Of a DNA stretch of 64,000 nt, positions 17,854 through 26,557 are shown piece after piece. The notes under the pieces were generated by a model. That model was not told the origin of the DNA. It was given only the letters and a program-made list of their open reading frames with translations, and did no database searches. Numbering within the stretch: position 1 is the stretch's first letter; each line of letters opens with the position of its first letter. This DNA is from G963556115 sp963675945 (GTDB taxonomy: Bacteria; Planctomycetota; SZUA-567), in NCBI GenBank assembly GCA_963675945.1, contig OY780932.1, positions 124,001 through 188,000 of the forward strand, read 5' to 3'. A program made the translations under genes and the position numbers.

Positions 17854-18876
17854 CTATTTTGCTGTTGCTACTGTACTTTGCATAGATTTATGCTTTATAA
17901 GTCGTCTTGACTTCGCCTCTACTCTGCCGCGCACCACATCAGCGAATACAGCTATGATAATTATCGTACCAATAACCACATACTGCATGTCTGAAGATGC
18001 TTTCAGTAGAATCAGCCCATTTCGAATTACTGCAATTAAAAGCACCCCGATCATTGTCCCGGTAACTGTTCCCTTGCCCCCGGAAAAAGATGCTCCGCCG
18101 ATGATCACCGCCGCAATGGAATCGATATCTGCGGTGGTACCTGCCAGGGGTAAGGCACCGCCAACACGCCCGACAAAGATTATACCTGCACAGCCGCACA
18201 TGAACCCGGAAAAGCAGTACACAAATGTCAATACCGCCTTGACGTTAATACCGGAAAGTCGCGCCGCTTCTTTATTACCACCAATAGAGTATATCTCTCG
18301 TCCCAGAGTTGTTCTATTCAGGAAAACATGGGTAATCGCATAAAAGACTAGCACTATTATAAAGGGTAAAGGGAAACCACTTATTGCTCCCGAGCCAGCT
18401 ACCTCCACGCCTTTAGGGAAATTAACAATTGGAGCTGCAGCGGTAATTATAAGTGCAATACCTCTAGCGATATTTCTCGTTGCAATTGTTGAAATGAACG
18501 GATGTGGCAGATTGAGTTTGGTCAAGAGCAACCCATTTACTAGGCCCATAAGTACTCCAACCAGCAAACACACCAAAACCAAGACAAACGAATTAGTAAC
18601 CCCATATGACCTCATAATAATACCCATAGTACAAATTGAAAGTGCCATAATCGGCCCAACAGACAGGTCTATACCAGCAGTAAGAATAACCACCAGCATT
18701 CCAAGTGCAATAAGAGCCGTAGTTGAAGACTGGCGCAATATATTCATCAGATTATGATATCTGAAAAAGTTCTTTGAAACAAAGGAAAGAAGAACACACA
18801 AAATTATCAATGTCAATAATGGCGCCAGTTTAAATATTACCTCTTTAAACGATAAATTCATTAATTTACTAAACAT
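17854..18876 (-). CDS. Sugar ABC transporter permease (RbsC-type)
   Basis: The 340-residue membrane protein has about ten hydrophobic segments and the BPD_transp_2 signatures of ribose/inositol-type permeases: LIALGMLVVILTAGIDLSVGP, LPHPFISTIATRNIARG and VKAVLTFVYCFSGFMCGCAG. GGGAGGTG precedes the start by six bases. It is 15 bp downstream of the ATPase gene. With its partners it should import myo-inositol or a related polyol. Confidence 0.94.
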   Translation of the reverse strand: MFSKLMNLSFKEVIFKLAPLLTLIILCVLLSFVSKNFFRYHNLMNILRQSSTTALIALGMLVVILTAGIDLSVGPIMALSICTMGIIMRSYGVTNSFVLVLVCLLVGVLMGLVNGLLLTKLNLPHPFISTIATRNIARGIALIITAAAPIVNFPKGVEVAGSGAISGFPLPFIIVLVFYAITHVFLNRTTLGREIYSIGGNKEAARLSGINVKAVLTFVYCFSGFMCGCAGIIFVGRVGGALPLAGTTADIDSIAAVIIGGASFSGGKGTVTGTMIGVLLIAVIRNGLILLKASSDMQYVVIGTIIIIAVFADVVRGRVEAKSRRLIKHKSMQSTVATAK

Positions 18877-18891
18877 CTATAACACCTCCCA

Positions 18892-20394
18892 TTATGCTAT
18901 TTCACTACCCCAGGCGGCAGCCATAATATCCTTTTCATTAAACTTTGGTGAATCACTCTTGATATCACCAGTAATTTTACCTGTCCGCATGACAATAGTT
19001 CTATCACACATACCCAGTATTTCCGGTAATTCAGAAGAAATTAGTATTACCGCCTTCCCTTGCTTGACCAGATCATTGATTAAATTATATACCTCGACTT
19101 TTGCGCCCACATCAATGCCTCTGGTAGGTTCATCAAGAATATATATATCAGCTTCCGTATTTAGCCACTTGCCAATAACCACCTTCTGCTGATTGCCGCC
19201 TGAAAGGGTGCCGACAGGGGTTGAGTCATTTGGAGTTTTAATTCGCAATGACTTGATATTACGTTCTGATACTCTCTTCATTTTACGATTATTAAGAATC
19301 ATCCTGTCCGACATTTTCTTCATGCAGCTCATGGTCAAATTTTTATATACCGACTCATTCAGAACCAAACCCTCACCTTTTCTGTCTTCGGTGACAAAAG
19401 CCATTTTATTTGCAATTGCTTCGCGTGGGTTGGTAATTTTAACTTCGTGGTGGTGAATAAAAATTTTCCCGACATCAATCTCATCAATACCAAAGATACA
19501 GCGGAAAAGCTCGGTGCGGCCGGCACCGACAAGACCGGAAAACCCTAGAACCTCGCCACTATGTACGCTAAAGGAAATATCTTCAAACACACCATAACGT
19601 GAAAAGTTCTCAACCCGAATATACTCTTCTTTTATTTCAGCTGGTTTTTTGGGGAAGAGATCAACTACCGATCTTCCAACCATTGACTCTATAAGCGAAG
19701 CATGGGTCATCTCGCTTACCGGAGCCGTCTTGATGAGTTGTCCATCTCGTAAGATTGTAACCACATCGCATATTTCAAAGACCTCTTCAAGTTTGTGCGA
19801 TACAAACAGTATTGCCACCCCTTTACTCTTCAAGATACCAACAACCTTCATCAATTCTCGTACTTCACGTTCACTAAGACTTGATGTAGGCTCATCCATA
19901 ATCAGAATTTTAACATCTTTTAAAATAGCCCGTCCTATCTCAATCATCTGCTGCTGACCGATCCCCAGCTTATTTAAAAGTGTCTTGGGGTTCAAATCCT
20001 GACCGAGTCTTTGCATGATATCCCGACTCTGTTTGTCCATCTCTTTATAATCAAGAATTGGTCCGGCTCCTTTAAGATACTGCCCGAGAAAGATATTATC
20101 CGTTATTGACAGTTCAGTAACAATATTGAGTTCCTGATATATACAACTTATACCCATTTCCTTTGCCATGCTGAGATTTTTCAGAACAACTTCGTCACCT
20201 GCGATTTCAATACTGCCTTCATCTGGAGCATACAAGCCTGTCATGCATTTAATCAGTGTTGACTTACCGGCTCCGTTCTCTCCCAGAAGTCCGTGAACCT
20301 CTCCCGGCTTCAAAGTTAAAGAGACATCATCCAGCGCCAGGACCCCTGGAAATATCTTTGTTATATGATTTAATTTCATAACTTCATCAGACAT
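18892..20394 (-). CDS. Sugar ABC transporter ATP-binding protein (RbsA-type, two ATPase domains)
   Basis: This 500-residue fused ATPase carries two ABC modules. The first has Walker A GENGAGKST, signature LGIGQQQMIEIGRAI and Walker B ILIMDEPTSSL. The second has the degenerate P-loop GLVGAGRTE usual for this family, signature LSGGNQQKVVIGKWL and Walker B YILDEPTRGID. ATG 20394 was chosen; GTG 20403 is the alternative. It energises the permease encoded 15 bp downstream. Confidence 0.94.
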   Translation of the reverse strand: MSDEVMKLNHITKIFPGVLALDDVSLTLKPGEVHGLLGENGAGKSTLIKCMTGLYAPDEGSIEIAGDEVVLKNLSMAKEMGISCIYQELNIVTELSITDNIFLGQYLKGAGPILDYKEMDKQSRDIMQRLGQDLNPKTLLNKLGIGQQQMIEIGRAILKDVKILIMDEPTSSLSEREVRELMKVVGILKSKGVAILFVSHKLEEVFEICDVVTILRDGQLIKTAPVSEMTHASLIESMVGRSVVDLFPKKPAEIKEEYIRVENFSRYGVFEDISFSVHSGEVLGFSGLVGAGRTELFRCIFGIDEIDVGKIFIHHHEVKITNPREAIANKMAFVTEDRKGEGLVLNESVYKNLTMSCMKKMSDRMILNNRKMKRVSERNIKSLRIKTPNDSTPVGTLSGGNQQKVVIGKWLNTEADIYILDEPTRGIDVGAKVEVYNLINDLVKQGKAVILISSELPEILGMCDRTIVMRTGKITGDIKSDSPKFNEKDIMAAAWGSEIA

Positions 20395-20446
20395 ATTAAA
20401 CACTCTCTATAAGCGACAAAACAAATTATCATAATACGCAGTATAA

Positions 20447-20493
20447 TGGTTGCAGCAGAGGTTCTAAATTCATGTACCCCTTTACTGCAACCA
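20447..20493 (-). other. Intercistronic hairpin between binding protein and ATPase genes
   Basis: A 9-bp inverted repeat (TGGTTGCAG with CTGCAACCA) encloses 29 nt in the 128-bp gap after the binding protein gene. Such hairpins often stabilise or partly terminate the upstream message, so that more binding protein is made than ATPase. No T-run is seen. Confidence 0.45.
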
Positions 20494-20522
20494 CAAATTC
20501 ACAACATATAGCGATACACTTA

Positions 20523-21425
20523 TTATTTGTTGCTTAACTTCGTAATAAGCTTGGCTCCGGTATCAATACGAGGTTCAACCTTCTCTCCCTTTGCCGCTTT
20601 AATTGCATTTTCCACGCCAAGATATCCCATCATATAAGGATTCTGCGCCACTGACCCCTCCATAATACCCATATTAATTTTCGACCTTGCCCCAGGTGAG
20701 CCGTCAAAACCGATGAGCATGATATCCTTCAACTTTCCTGCCTGCTCAATTGCTTTCAAAGCGCCTAGCGCCATCTGATCGGCAGTAACAAATACTGCAT
20801 CAATATTGTTGAAATTCTGCATGAAGTTTTCCATTACATTTGCAGCCTTCTCGCCATCACTGTCAGCAGGCTGCACATCAAGCACCTTAATACCTTGCGC
20901 CTCCAGATAATCTTTTGCCCCGGCAGTCCGGTCGTCATGAGTCTTATCACCCAGAGCCCCCCTTATTATCACAACATTACCTTTATTCCCCAGATGTTCG
21001 GCAATATACTTACCAGCTAATTCCGCAGCTGCATAATTACCGGTACCAAGAAAAGTGGTCTTCCCCTCCAGATCTGCATCTGTATCAATCAGCAAAACCG
21101 GTATACCCGCATCAATTGCATTCTTAAGAACACGCACTTGCGCTGCTGGCTGAATTGGAGCAACACACAATGCATCCACCCCCATTGTGATATTGTTTTC
21201 AATCATGTTGGTATGCTCCTCAACCAGGGTTTCTTTAGCAGGACCATTTATATCAAGATTAACCCCGAATTCTTCTGCAGCAACCTTTGCACCCTTTGTA
21301 ACTGCGATCCAATGTTCATCACTGCCTTTGACTACAAATCCAATGTTCAGTTTGTCATCAGCCTTTACCTCAAACACACATCCCAATGCCAGCAACATAG
21401 CAACACACAGCATCATCTTTTTCAT
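20523..21425 (-). CDS. Sugar ABC transporter periplasmic binding protein (RbsB-type)
   Basis: The 300-residue type I binding protein begins with a signal peptide (MKKMMLCVAMLLALGCVFEVKA, cleavage near ADD). The two-lobed fold shows LNIGFVVKGSDEHWIAVTKGAK, the ligand-contact region CVAPIQPAAQVRVLKNAID, VLLIDTDAD, and IRGALGDKTHDDRTAGAKDYL. ATG 21425 is chosen for its signal peptide and upstream GGAGAAAGG. First gene of the ABC-iolG operon. The context with iolG, iolE and iolD suggests inositol binding. Confidence 0.93.
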   Translation of the reverse strand: MKKMMLCVAMLLALGCVFEVKADDKLNIGFVVKGSDEHWIAVTKGAKVAAEEFGVNLDINGPAKETLVEEHTNMIENNITMGVDALCVAPIQPAAQVRVLKNAIDAGIPVLLIDTDADLEGKTTFLGTGNYAAAELAGKYIAEHLGNKGNVVIIRGALGDKTHDDRTAGAKDYLEAQGIKVLDVQPADSDGEKAANVMENFMQNFNNIDAVFVTADQMALGALKAIEQAGKLKDIMLIGFDGSPGARSKINMGIMEGSVAQNPYMMGYLGVENAIKAAKGEKVEPRIDTGAKLITKLSNK

Positions 21426-21471
21426 AATCTGCCTTTCTCCATAAAATAAATATTCGATACACAACAAGTTA

Positions 21472-21492
21472 TAATTGCATCAACTGCAATTA
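21472..21492. promoter_or_regulatory. Dyad upstream of the ABC operon
   Basis: TAATTGCA and TGCAATTA form 8-bp inverted arms around TCAAC, about 50 bp before the binding protein start. It is a plausible operator, but the cognate regulator is not evident. Confidence 0.4.
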
Positions 21493-21548
21493 ACACATAA
21501 CACATCACACTAATTATAGTACCACTGGATATTCTTTAATCAAATAAG

Positions 21549-21600
21549 TATATAAACACTTTTTATAAATATGGTTTATAAACTTTATTTATAAATACCG
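21549..21600. promoter_or_regulatory. Four tandem 13-bp iterons with TTTATAAA cores
   Basis: TATATAAA at 21549 and TTTATAAA at 21562, 21575 and 21588 are spaced exactly 13 bp apart. Each perfect core is self-complementary. The array lies in the divergent region between the ABC operon and the ROK regulator (ATG 21684). It is the best candidate operator for that regulator. Confidence 0.55.
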
Positions 21601-21683
21601 CAGGTTTTTATTTTGCTATTTCCCGCTTTTATACTACAATAGGATGCTTTAGTTCAAGAATAACCTAATAACGAGGAAGTATA

Positions 21684-22883
21684 ATGAATACCCCAATAGG
21701 AAAACCGGCTTTGCTTAAACTCTACAACTGTAAGAAGATAATGTCTTTATTCCTTGATAATCAGCCAACCACCATCACTGATATCGCTGAAAAAACAGAC
21801 ATAAGCAAAACAACAACTATCAAGATATTCAAACTATTGAAAGAGAAAAATTATATCATTCCCCTAGGTAAGGGAGAATCCTCCTCCATTGGCGGCAAAA
21901 GACCGGATAGATATCAGCAAAATACCGATTTAGGCTACAGTCTGACATTTTATATCCGTAAAACCGGTGTTTATTATTATAAACAGAATATCGCAAACAT
22001 AATATCAGACCAAGAAGTTATCAAGTATGACAAACAACACAGCATAACTTCAATTACCTCCTGGATTGCTGATATCTGTAATGAAAAACTAAGCTGCATA
22101 TATAAAAAACATAAAATATGCTACGGCATAATTCTAATTTTTGAAGGCATCATCGAGAACTTCGCCGATGAGGAACAACTCGCATACGATTTTCCGTACT
22201 GGGTCAATAGCAAGAATATAATTACCAACATTAAGAGCAAACTTGAATACACGCTACCCATCATTTTTGACAATCATCACCGTTTTTCACTGCTAGCGGA
22301 AAAAAAGTTTCATAGCATAAGTGATGATAAAAATATCGTCTACCTTGAATGTACTGAAGATGGTGTAGGCGGTGCAATCTACAACAACAATAAAATAGCT
22401 TACGGTAATAGTTTTATTGCTGGAGAACTTGGACATATTATCCTCTGCCCAGATTCACCCCTGTTCTGCAAATGCGGTGGCCGGGGCTGCTTTGAAGCGC
22501 TTGTTTCCATAGACAATCTCCTACAGTCAGCTAGCAATTATTACAATTCACCAATGAATCTACGAAAACTCGCAAAAATGTATCATAATAACGATAAAGC
22601 AGCAGTCGAATTCATTGCGAATATTACCTCTTGGTTTTCACTGGCAATCAACAATATTTTTATGCTTACCGCCCCGAACTATATTATACTGTCAGGTTCA
22701 TACAGTATTTTCGGTGAACGCTTTTTAGAAGAGGTTTACGCTAAATTTCAACAATTAGCACTTACAAAGGTTGCCAAAAAACTAAAGTTAACCTTCTCCT
22801 CCCTAAACGACAAATCCAGCATTATTGGAGGAAACATTCTAGCGATAGACAAGTATTTTAAGCAGGATGAAATATATCAATAG
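21684..22883 (+). CDS. ROK-family transcriptional regulator
   Basis: The 399-residue protein has an N-terminal winged helix-turn-helix (about residues 30-75, TTITDIAEKTDISKTTTIKIFKLLKEKNYI) and a C-terminal ROK kinase-like domain. The ROK zinc signature FCKCGGRGCFEAL is present, and the segment GGAIYNNNKIAYG with FIAGELGHII matches the sugar-binding region. Such proteins (XylR, NagC, Mlc) sense sugars. It is divergent from the inositol ABC operon and converges with iolE, with only 9 bp between stop codons. GAGGA precedes the start. Confidence 0.92.
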   Translation: MNTPIGKPALLKLYNCKKIMSLFLDNQPTTITDIAEKTDISKTTTIKIFKLLKEKNYIIPLGKGESSSIGGKRPDRYQQNTDLGYSLTFYIRKTGVYYYKQNIANIISDQEVIKYDKQHSITSITSWIADICNEKLSCIYKKHKICYGIILIFEGIIENFADEEQLAYDFPYWVNSKNIITNIKSKLEYTLPIIFDNHHRFSLLAEKKFHSISDDKNIVYLECTEDGVGGAIYNNNKIAYGNSFIAGELGHIILCPDSPLFCKCGGRGCFEALVSIDNLLQSASNYYNSPMNLRKLAKMYHNNDKAAVEFIANITSWFSLAINNIFMLTAPNYIILSGSYSIFGERFLEEVYAKFQQLALTKVAKKLKLTFSSLNDKSSIIGGNILAIDKYFKQDEIYQ

Positions 22884-22892
22884 GATCAAACA

Positions 22893-23795
22893 CTATAAAT
22901 CCACTGCCGCTCCTATATACTCACGCCCCATCTTTGCATACTCTAGCGGATTGGCCTTGGCCGGATCCTGCTCCGCTTCAACCACCATCCATCCGGTATA
23001 GTCTGCTACTTCAAGCCTTTTAAAAATTGGTGCAAACTCTACCGAACCATCACCAGGAACTGTAAACATACCGCATTTAACTCCATCAAGAAAACTCATT
23101 TTTTCATCATTAACCCTGTCAAGAACAGACTTACGTACATCCTTCAGGTGCACATGCCCCACCCTGGGACAATACCTGTCAATTGCGCTATACGGATCTT
23201 CCTTAGCAGCGTAAAAGTGCCCGGTATCATACAGAAGTGAGACATAAGACGCATCCGTGTCAGCAAGCAAACGGTCCACCTCTTCACAGCTTTCAATCAC
23301 AGTTCCAAGATGGTGATGAAAGCAGAGTTTAATTCCATAATCTTCAGCCGCAATCTTTCCAGCCTCATTCAGCCCCGCACAAAGCTTCTTCCAGTCAGAA
23401 TCATACTTGATAACCGGCTTCACACCTGAAAATAGCGGAACGTTAATTTTTCCTTGTATACTCCCGGACTGCTCCGACACTCCAATAACTCCAGCCCCCA
23501 TATACCGTAAAAAATCACATTGCTTGCGCAGCATACTAGTGTTATACTCCCTTGGCTTTGACAGAAAGTAGGTACTCAACCACTGATTACAGATTGTCAG
23601 TCCAACTTCATCCAGCGCCTCCTTCAAGAGCACGCGATCAGTCGGGTACTTTGTGCCGACTTCACAGCCGATATACCCCGCTTCAACCATTTCCTGTATA
23701 CACTGCTCAAATGAGCACTCTGCGCCAAGTTCCGGCATGTCATCATTTGTCCAGTTAATTGGAGCTATACCAAGTTTTACTTTATTACTGTTCAT
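22893..23795 (-). CDS. iolE: Myo-inosose-2 dehydratase
   Basis: The 300-residue TIM-barrel enzyme dehydrates scyllo-inosose to 3D-3,5/4-trihydroxycyclohexane-1,2-dione, the second step of inositol breakdown. Typical IolE features are the opening VKLGIAPINWTNDDMPELG, metal-ligand regions IKLCFHHHLGTVIES and LLYDTGHFYAA, and VGHVHLKDVR, ending with WMVVEAEQDPAKANPLEYA. It lies 56 bp downstream of iolD on the same strand, so the two form an operon in which pathway order is reversed. Confidence 0.93.
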   Translation of the reverse strand: MNSNKVKLGIAPINWTNDDMPELGAECSFEQCIQEMVEAGYIGCEVGTKYPTDRVLLKEALDEVGLTICNQWLSTYFLSKPREYNTSMLRKQCDFLRYMGAGVIGVSEQSGSIQGKINVPLFSGVKPVIKYDSDWKKLCAGLNEAGKIAAEDYGIKLCFHHHLGTVIESCEEVDRLLADTDASYVSLLYDTGHFYAAKEDPYSAIDRYCPRVGHVHLKDVRKSVLDRVNDEKMSFLDGVKCGMFTVPGDGSVEFAPIFKRLEVADYTGWMVVEAEQDPAKANPLEYAKMGREYIGAAVDL

Positions 23796-23851
23796 AGTTT
23801 ATTTCACTTTTCCCTCAAATTGTCAGCAAAAACCACAACATCTACGGTCGA

Positions 23852-25723
23852 TCAGTATTTTCTCGCATTCTTCAAATGCTCCTGCATTACTGCCGAGGCC
23901 TCCATGACCGCCTGAGTTGCCGAAAGCTCTGGAGTCCCGGCTCGCCACCAAGTCTCATAACCGTCGGTCATGCTCTTAACGACGGACTTAACGTCGATAA
24001 CCGTTGTTTTTTCACTCTGCGCAGCCTGCTTCAATGCCTCGGCAAACTCCTCCTCACTGGTAACGCTCCAGCTGTCACAACCATAGCTTTTGGCATTCAG
24101 TGCAAAATCAATTGGCACATACTCACCATCAAGTCGTCTGCTCTTCTCATTCCTGTACCGAAGCTCACAGCCAAAACGCGGTATTCCCTGACCGGTTTGC
24201 AGATTATCGATACATTGCCAGCCACCGTTATCCACAACCACAATATTGATTTTTATACCCTCTTGGATAGCCATGACAATCTCCTGATGATACATAAGAT
24301 ATGTGCCATCCCCCATCAACACCCAAACCTCGCGCTCCGGCTCGGCAAGTTTTGCGCCAATAGCTCCGGGGATTTCATAACCCATACAAGAATAGGCATA
24401 CTCCAGATGATATGTATGTCTGCTGCGAGTACGCCAGATACGCTCCATATCCGATGGCAGACTACCTGAAGCGCAGACCACAATCGCGTCATCAGCTATT
24501 CCGCCATTATTCATCATTCCAATAATCTTAGTCTGGGTAATTTTTCCCGGTTCTACGGCTTCAGCTGCATAGAGTCTGTCCACCTCTAAGTTCCACTCAT
24601 CCTTAATACTTTTAATCTCAGCGCCATACGCTGCCTCATATTCTAATGCCTCCAGACATGAAGATATTTCCTGCAAAGCAAGTTTGGCATCTGCCAACAC
24701 CGGAATACTGTCCAGCTTATATGCATCCATGGGGTTGACATTTATTCCAATCACCGTAAGTTCAGGATTATGAAAAGCCCATTTTGAGGCTGTATGAAAA
24801 TCATTCAGACGCGTTCCTATTGCCAGCAGACAATCTGCCTCTCTGGCGATGCGGTTGGACGCCAGCGTTCCGGTAGTACCAATTCCACCGAGGTTATACT
24901 CAAAATCCCAGCTAATAACCCCCTTGCCAGCCTGCGTCTCGGAAAATGGGATATTGAATTTTGCGGCAAAAGCTTCAACTTCCTCCCAAGCTTGCGCATA
25001 CCTTACCCCGCCGCCGACAATAATCAGCGGTTTCTTTTTACCGGCTATTATCTGGGCAATTCTTGCAGCGAGCCCGGGAGCAACCGGCCGTCTTTGAATA
25101 TAATGAACACGTTTTGCAAAGAATGATTCCGGATAAGCATATACCTCAGCAGCAGTATCCTGCGGCATAGCCAGAGTCACAGCCCCGGTAAGTGCCGGAT
25201 CGGTAAGTACGCGCATGGCATTTATTGCAGCAGACATCAACTGTTCAGGTCGGACAATCCTATCCCAGTACTTGCTTACAGCTCGAAAAGCGTCATTACT
25301 CGATATCGAATGATCATGTTCCTGCTCAACCTGCTGTAGCACCGGATCCGGCTGCCGTGAAGCAAAGATGTCACCGGGGAGGAAGAGTGCTGGTATTCTA
25401 TTCGCAGTCGCAGTGGCCGCAGCTGTAACCATATTCATCGCCCCCGGGCCGACTGAGCTGGTCGCACACAGTATTCTCTTGCGGTTACTCTGCTTGGCAA
25501 ATCCCGTCGCAATATGCCCGGCGCCCTGCTCATTGCTTACCCGGTAAAATTTAAAGCTCTCTGACATACTCTCCAGAGCTTCCCCCATTCCCAGTACGCA
25601 CCCGTGCCCAAAGATACCAGAAATACCTTCAACAAATTTAATTTCTTCTCCGTCATAATTTATATATTGATTATCCAGAAAGCGAAACAATGCTTGAGAA
25701 GTAGTCAATTGGATATTTTTCAT
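23852..25723 (-). CDS. iolD: 3D-(3,5/4)-trihydroxycyclohexane-1,2-dione hydrolase
   Basis: The 623-residue ThDP-dependent enzyme opens the inositol-derived ring to 5-deoxyglucuronate. It has the three-domain acetolactate synthase-like layout: N-terminal PYR domain with the catalytic Glu in VSNEQGAGHIATGFAKQ, a central domain (KKPLIIVGGGVRYAQA), and a C-terminal PP domain with the ThDP motif beginning LMGDGTYLMYHQEI and ending near VVVDNGGWQCID. GGAGG lies nine bases before ATG 25723. It is transcribed away from the LacI-type regulator, with 660 bp of control region between. Confidence 0.95.
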   Translation of the reverse strand: MKNIQLTTSQALFRFLDNQYINYDGEEIKFVEGISGIFGHGCVLGMGEALESMSESFKFYRVSNEQGAGHIATGFAKQSNRKRILCATSSVGPGAMNMVTAAATATANRIPALFLPGDIFASRQPDPVLQQVEQEHDHSISSNDAFRAVSKYWDRIVRPEQLMSAAINAMRVLTDPALTGAVTLAMPQDTAAEVYAYPESFFAKRVHYIQRRPVAPGLAARIAQIIAGKKKPLIIVGGGVRYAQAWEEVEAFAAKFNIPFSETQAGKGVISWDFEYNLGGIGTTGTLASNRIAREADCLLAIGTRLNDFHTASKWAFHNPELTVIGINVNPMDAYKLDSIPVLADAKLALQEISSCLEALEYEAAYGAEIKSIKDEWNLEVDRLYAAEAVEPGKITQTKIIGMMNNGGIADDAIVVCASGSLPSDMERIWRTRSRHTYHLEYAYSCMGYEIPGAIGAKLAEPEREVWVLMGDGTYLMYHQEIVMAIQEGIKINIVVVDNGGWQCIDNLQTGQGIPRFGCELRYRNEKSRRLDGEYVPIDFALNAKSYGCDSWSVTSEEEFAEALKQAAQSEKTTVIDVKSVVKSMTDGYETWWRAGTPELSATQAVMEASAVMQEHLKNARKY

Positions 25724-26386
25724 GAATATTGATCCTCCAAATAGAAAATTATGATAATTTCATACCTTAAGCAGTTTTAGCCATTAAGCTATTACTGAAA
25801 TGAACAAAACACAAGTTATATATATCTCACAGAATGTAAGAATAAGCCAGACTGACGCCCTACGTGGCTGAATAAGCTTGACCTGCAATTACACACGCAT
25901 ACCAGCAGTTGCGCCTTACCTACTTTTCTGCAAACCTCCCCCAGACCAACCAGATAAGTCAGGCTGCATTTAACAGAGTACAAGCCTTACCGCCTGCTTC
26001 AGCCGGAGTAATTTAAAGTAAATAAATATTATTACGAAACCTAGCACCACCGCATCAGGCTCGCCCCACACCAACAATAACGGGCAATGCTGCAAACGTA
26101 TGCATAAATCAAGCAAATACAACCTCTAGTCGGGATAAATTAATACCAACTCTGACCTGCTCAATAATTTTAAAAGGTATATTTTCAATATGAAAAGATT
26201 GTTTGCCACAACAAGTTAACACAACAACGATATGTAAGAACTATACACCATCATCTTACGCAAAACAAGTAAAAAATTGCATTTTTCACCTAAAAATAAT
26301 AATCACTGTAACGAACGACAAAACATTATTCCCGTAAACCCGAAAAAAATCTCTACTTAGCATTTTCCCTTCGAGTTCGGCAAACC
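25724..26386. other. Long non-coding control region between iolD and the LacI regulator
   Basis: These 660 bp contain no credible gene in any frame. They hold one imperfect operator-like site (26091-26104) and one operator half-like word TGCAAAC near 25931. Promoters for iolDE must lie here. The rest shows no structure I can name. Confidence 0.5.
26091..26104. promoter_or_regulatory. Second LacI-type operator-like site
   Basis: TGCAAACGTATGCA differs from the core of the perfect operator at 26391-26416 (TGCAAACGTTTGCA) by one base. It lies about 370 bp upstream of iolD and 300 bp from the other site, so a regulator could bridge the two by looping. Confidence 0.45.
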
Positions 26387-26390
26387 ATGA

Positions 26391-26416
26391 GATTACTGCA
26401 AACGTTTGCAGTAATC
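26391..26416. promoter_or_regulatory. Perfect 26-bp palindrome, LacI-family operator
   Basis: Each half is GATTACTGCAAAC, and the central GCAAACGTTTGC with its CG centre is the classic LacI/PurR/CcpA-type operator. It lies about 140 bp upstream of the regulator's ATG, so it probably mediates autoregulation as well as control of the divergent iolDE operon. Confidence 0.75.
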
Positions 26417-26557
26417 GTTCTTTTTTTCTTTATTCAGGTTAATTGCATTGCAAAATACTTCTATTTCAATTACAATATTTTTATATCAATTACATTAAGG
26501 AACATAACCCCCATACTTTTTTTACATCCCGAGCAGATATCGCGATTAGGATTTCAC

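Noticed and set aside
26387..26557. N-terminal extension of the LacI regulator with a hydrophobic segment
   Set aside because: It would put the operator palindrome inside the coding region and displace the HTH from the N terminus; ATG 26558 fits the family.
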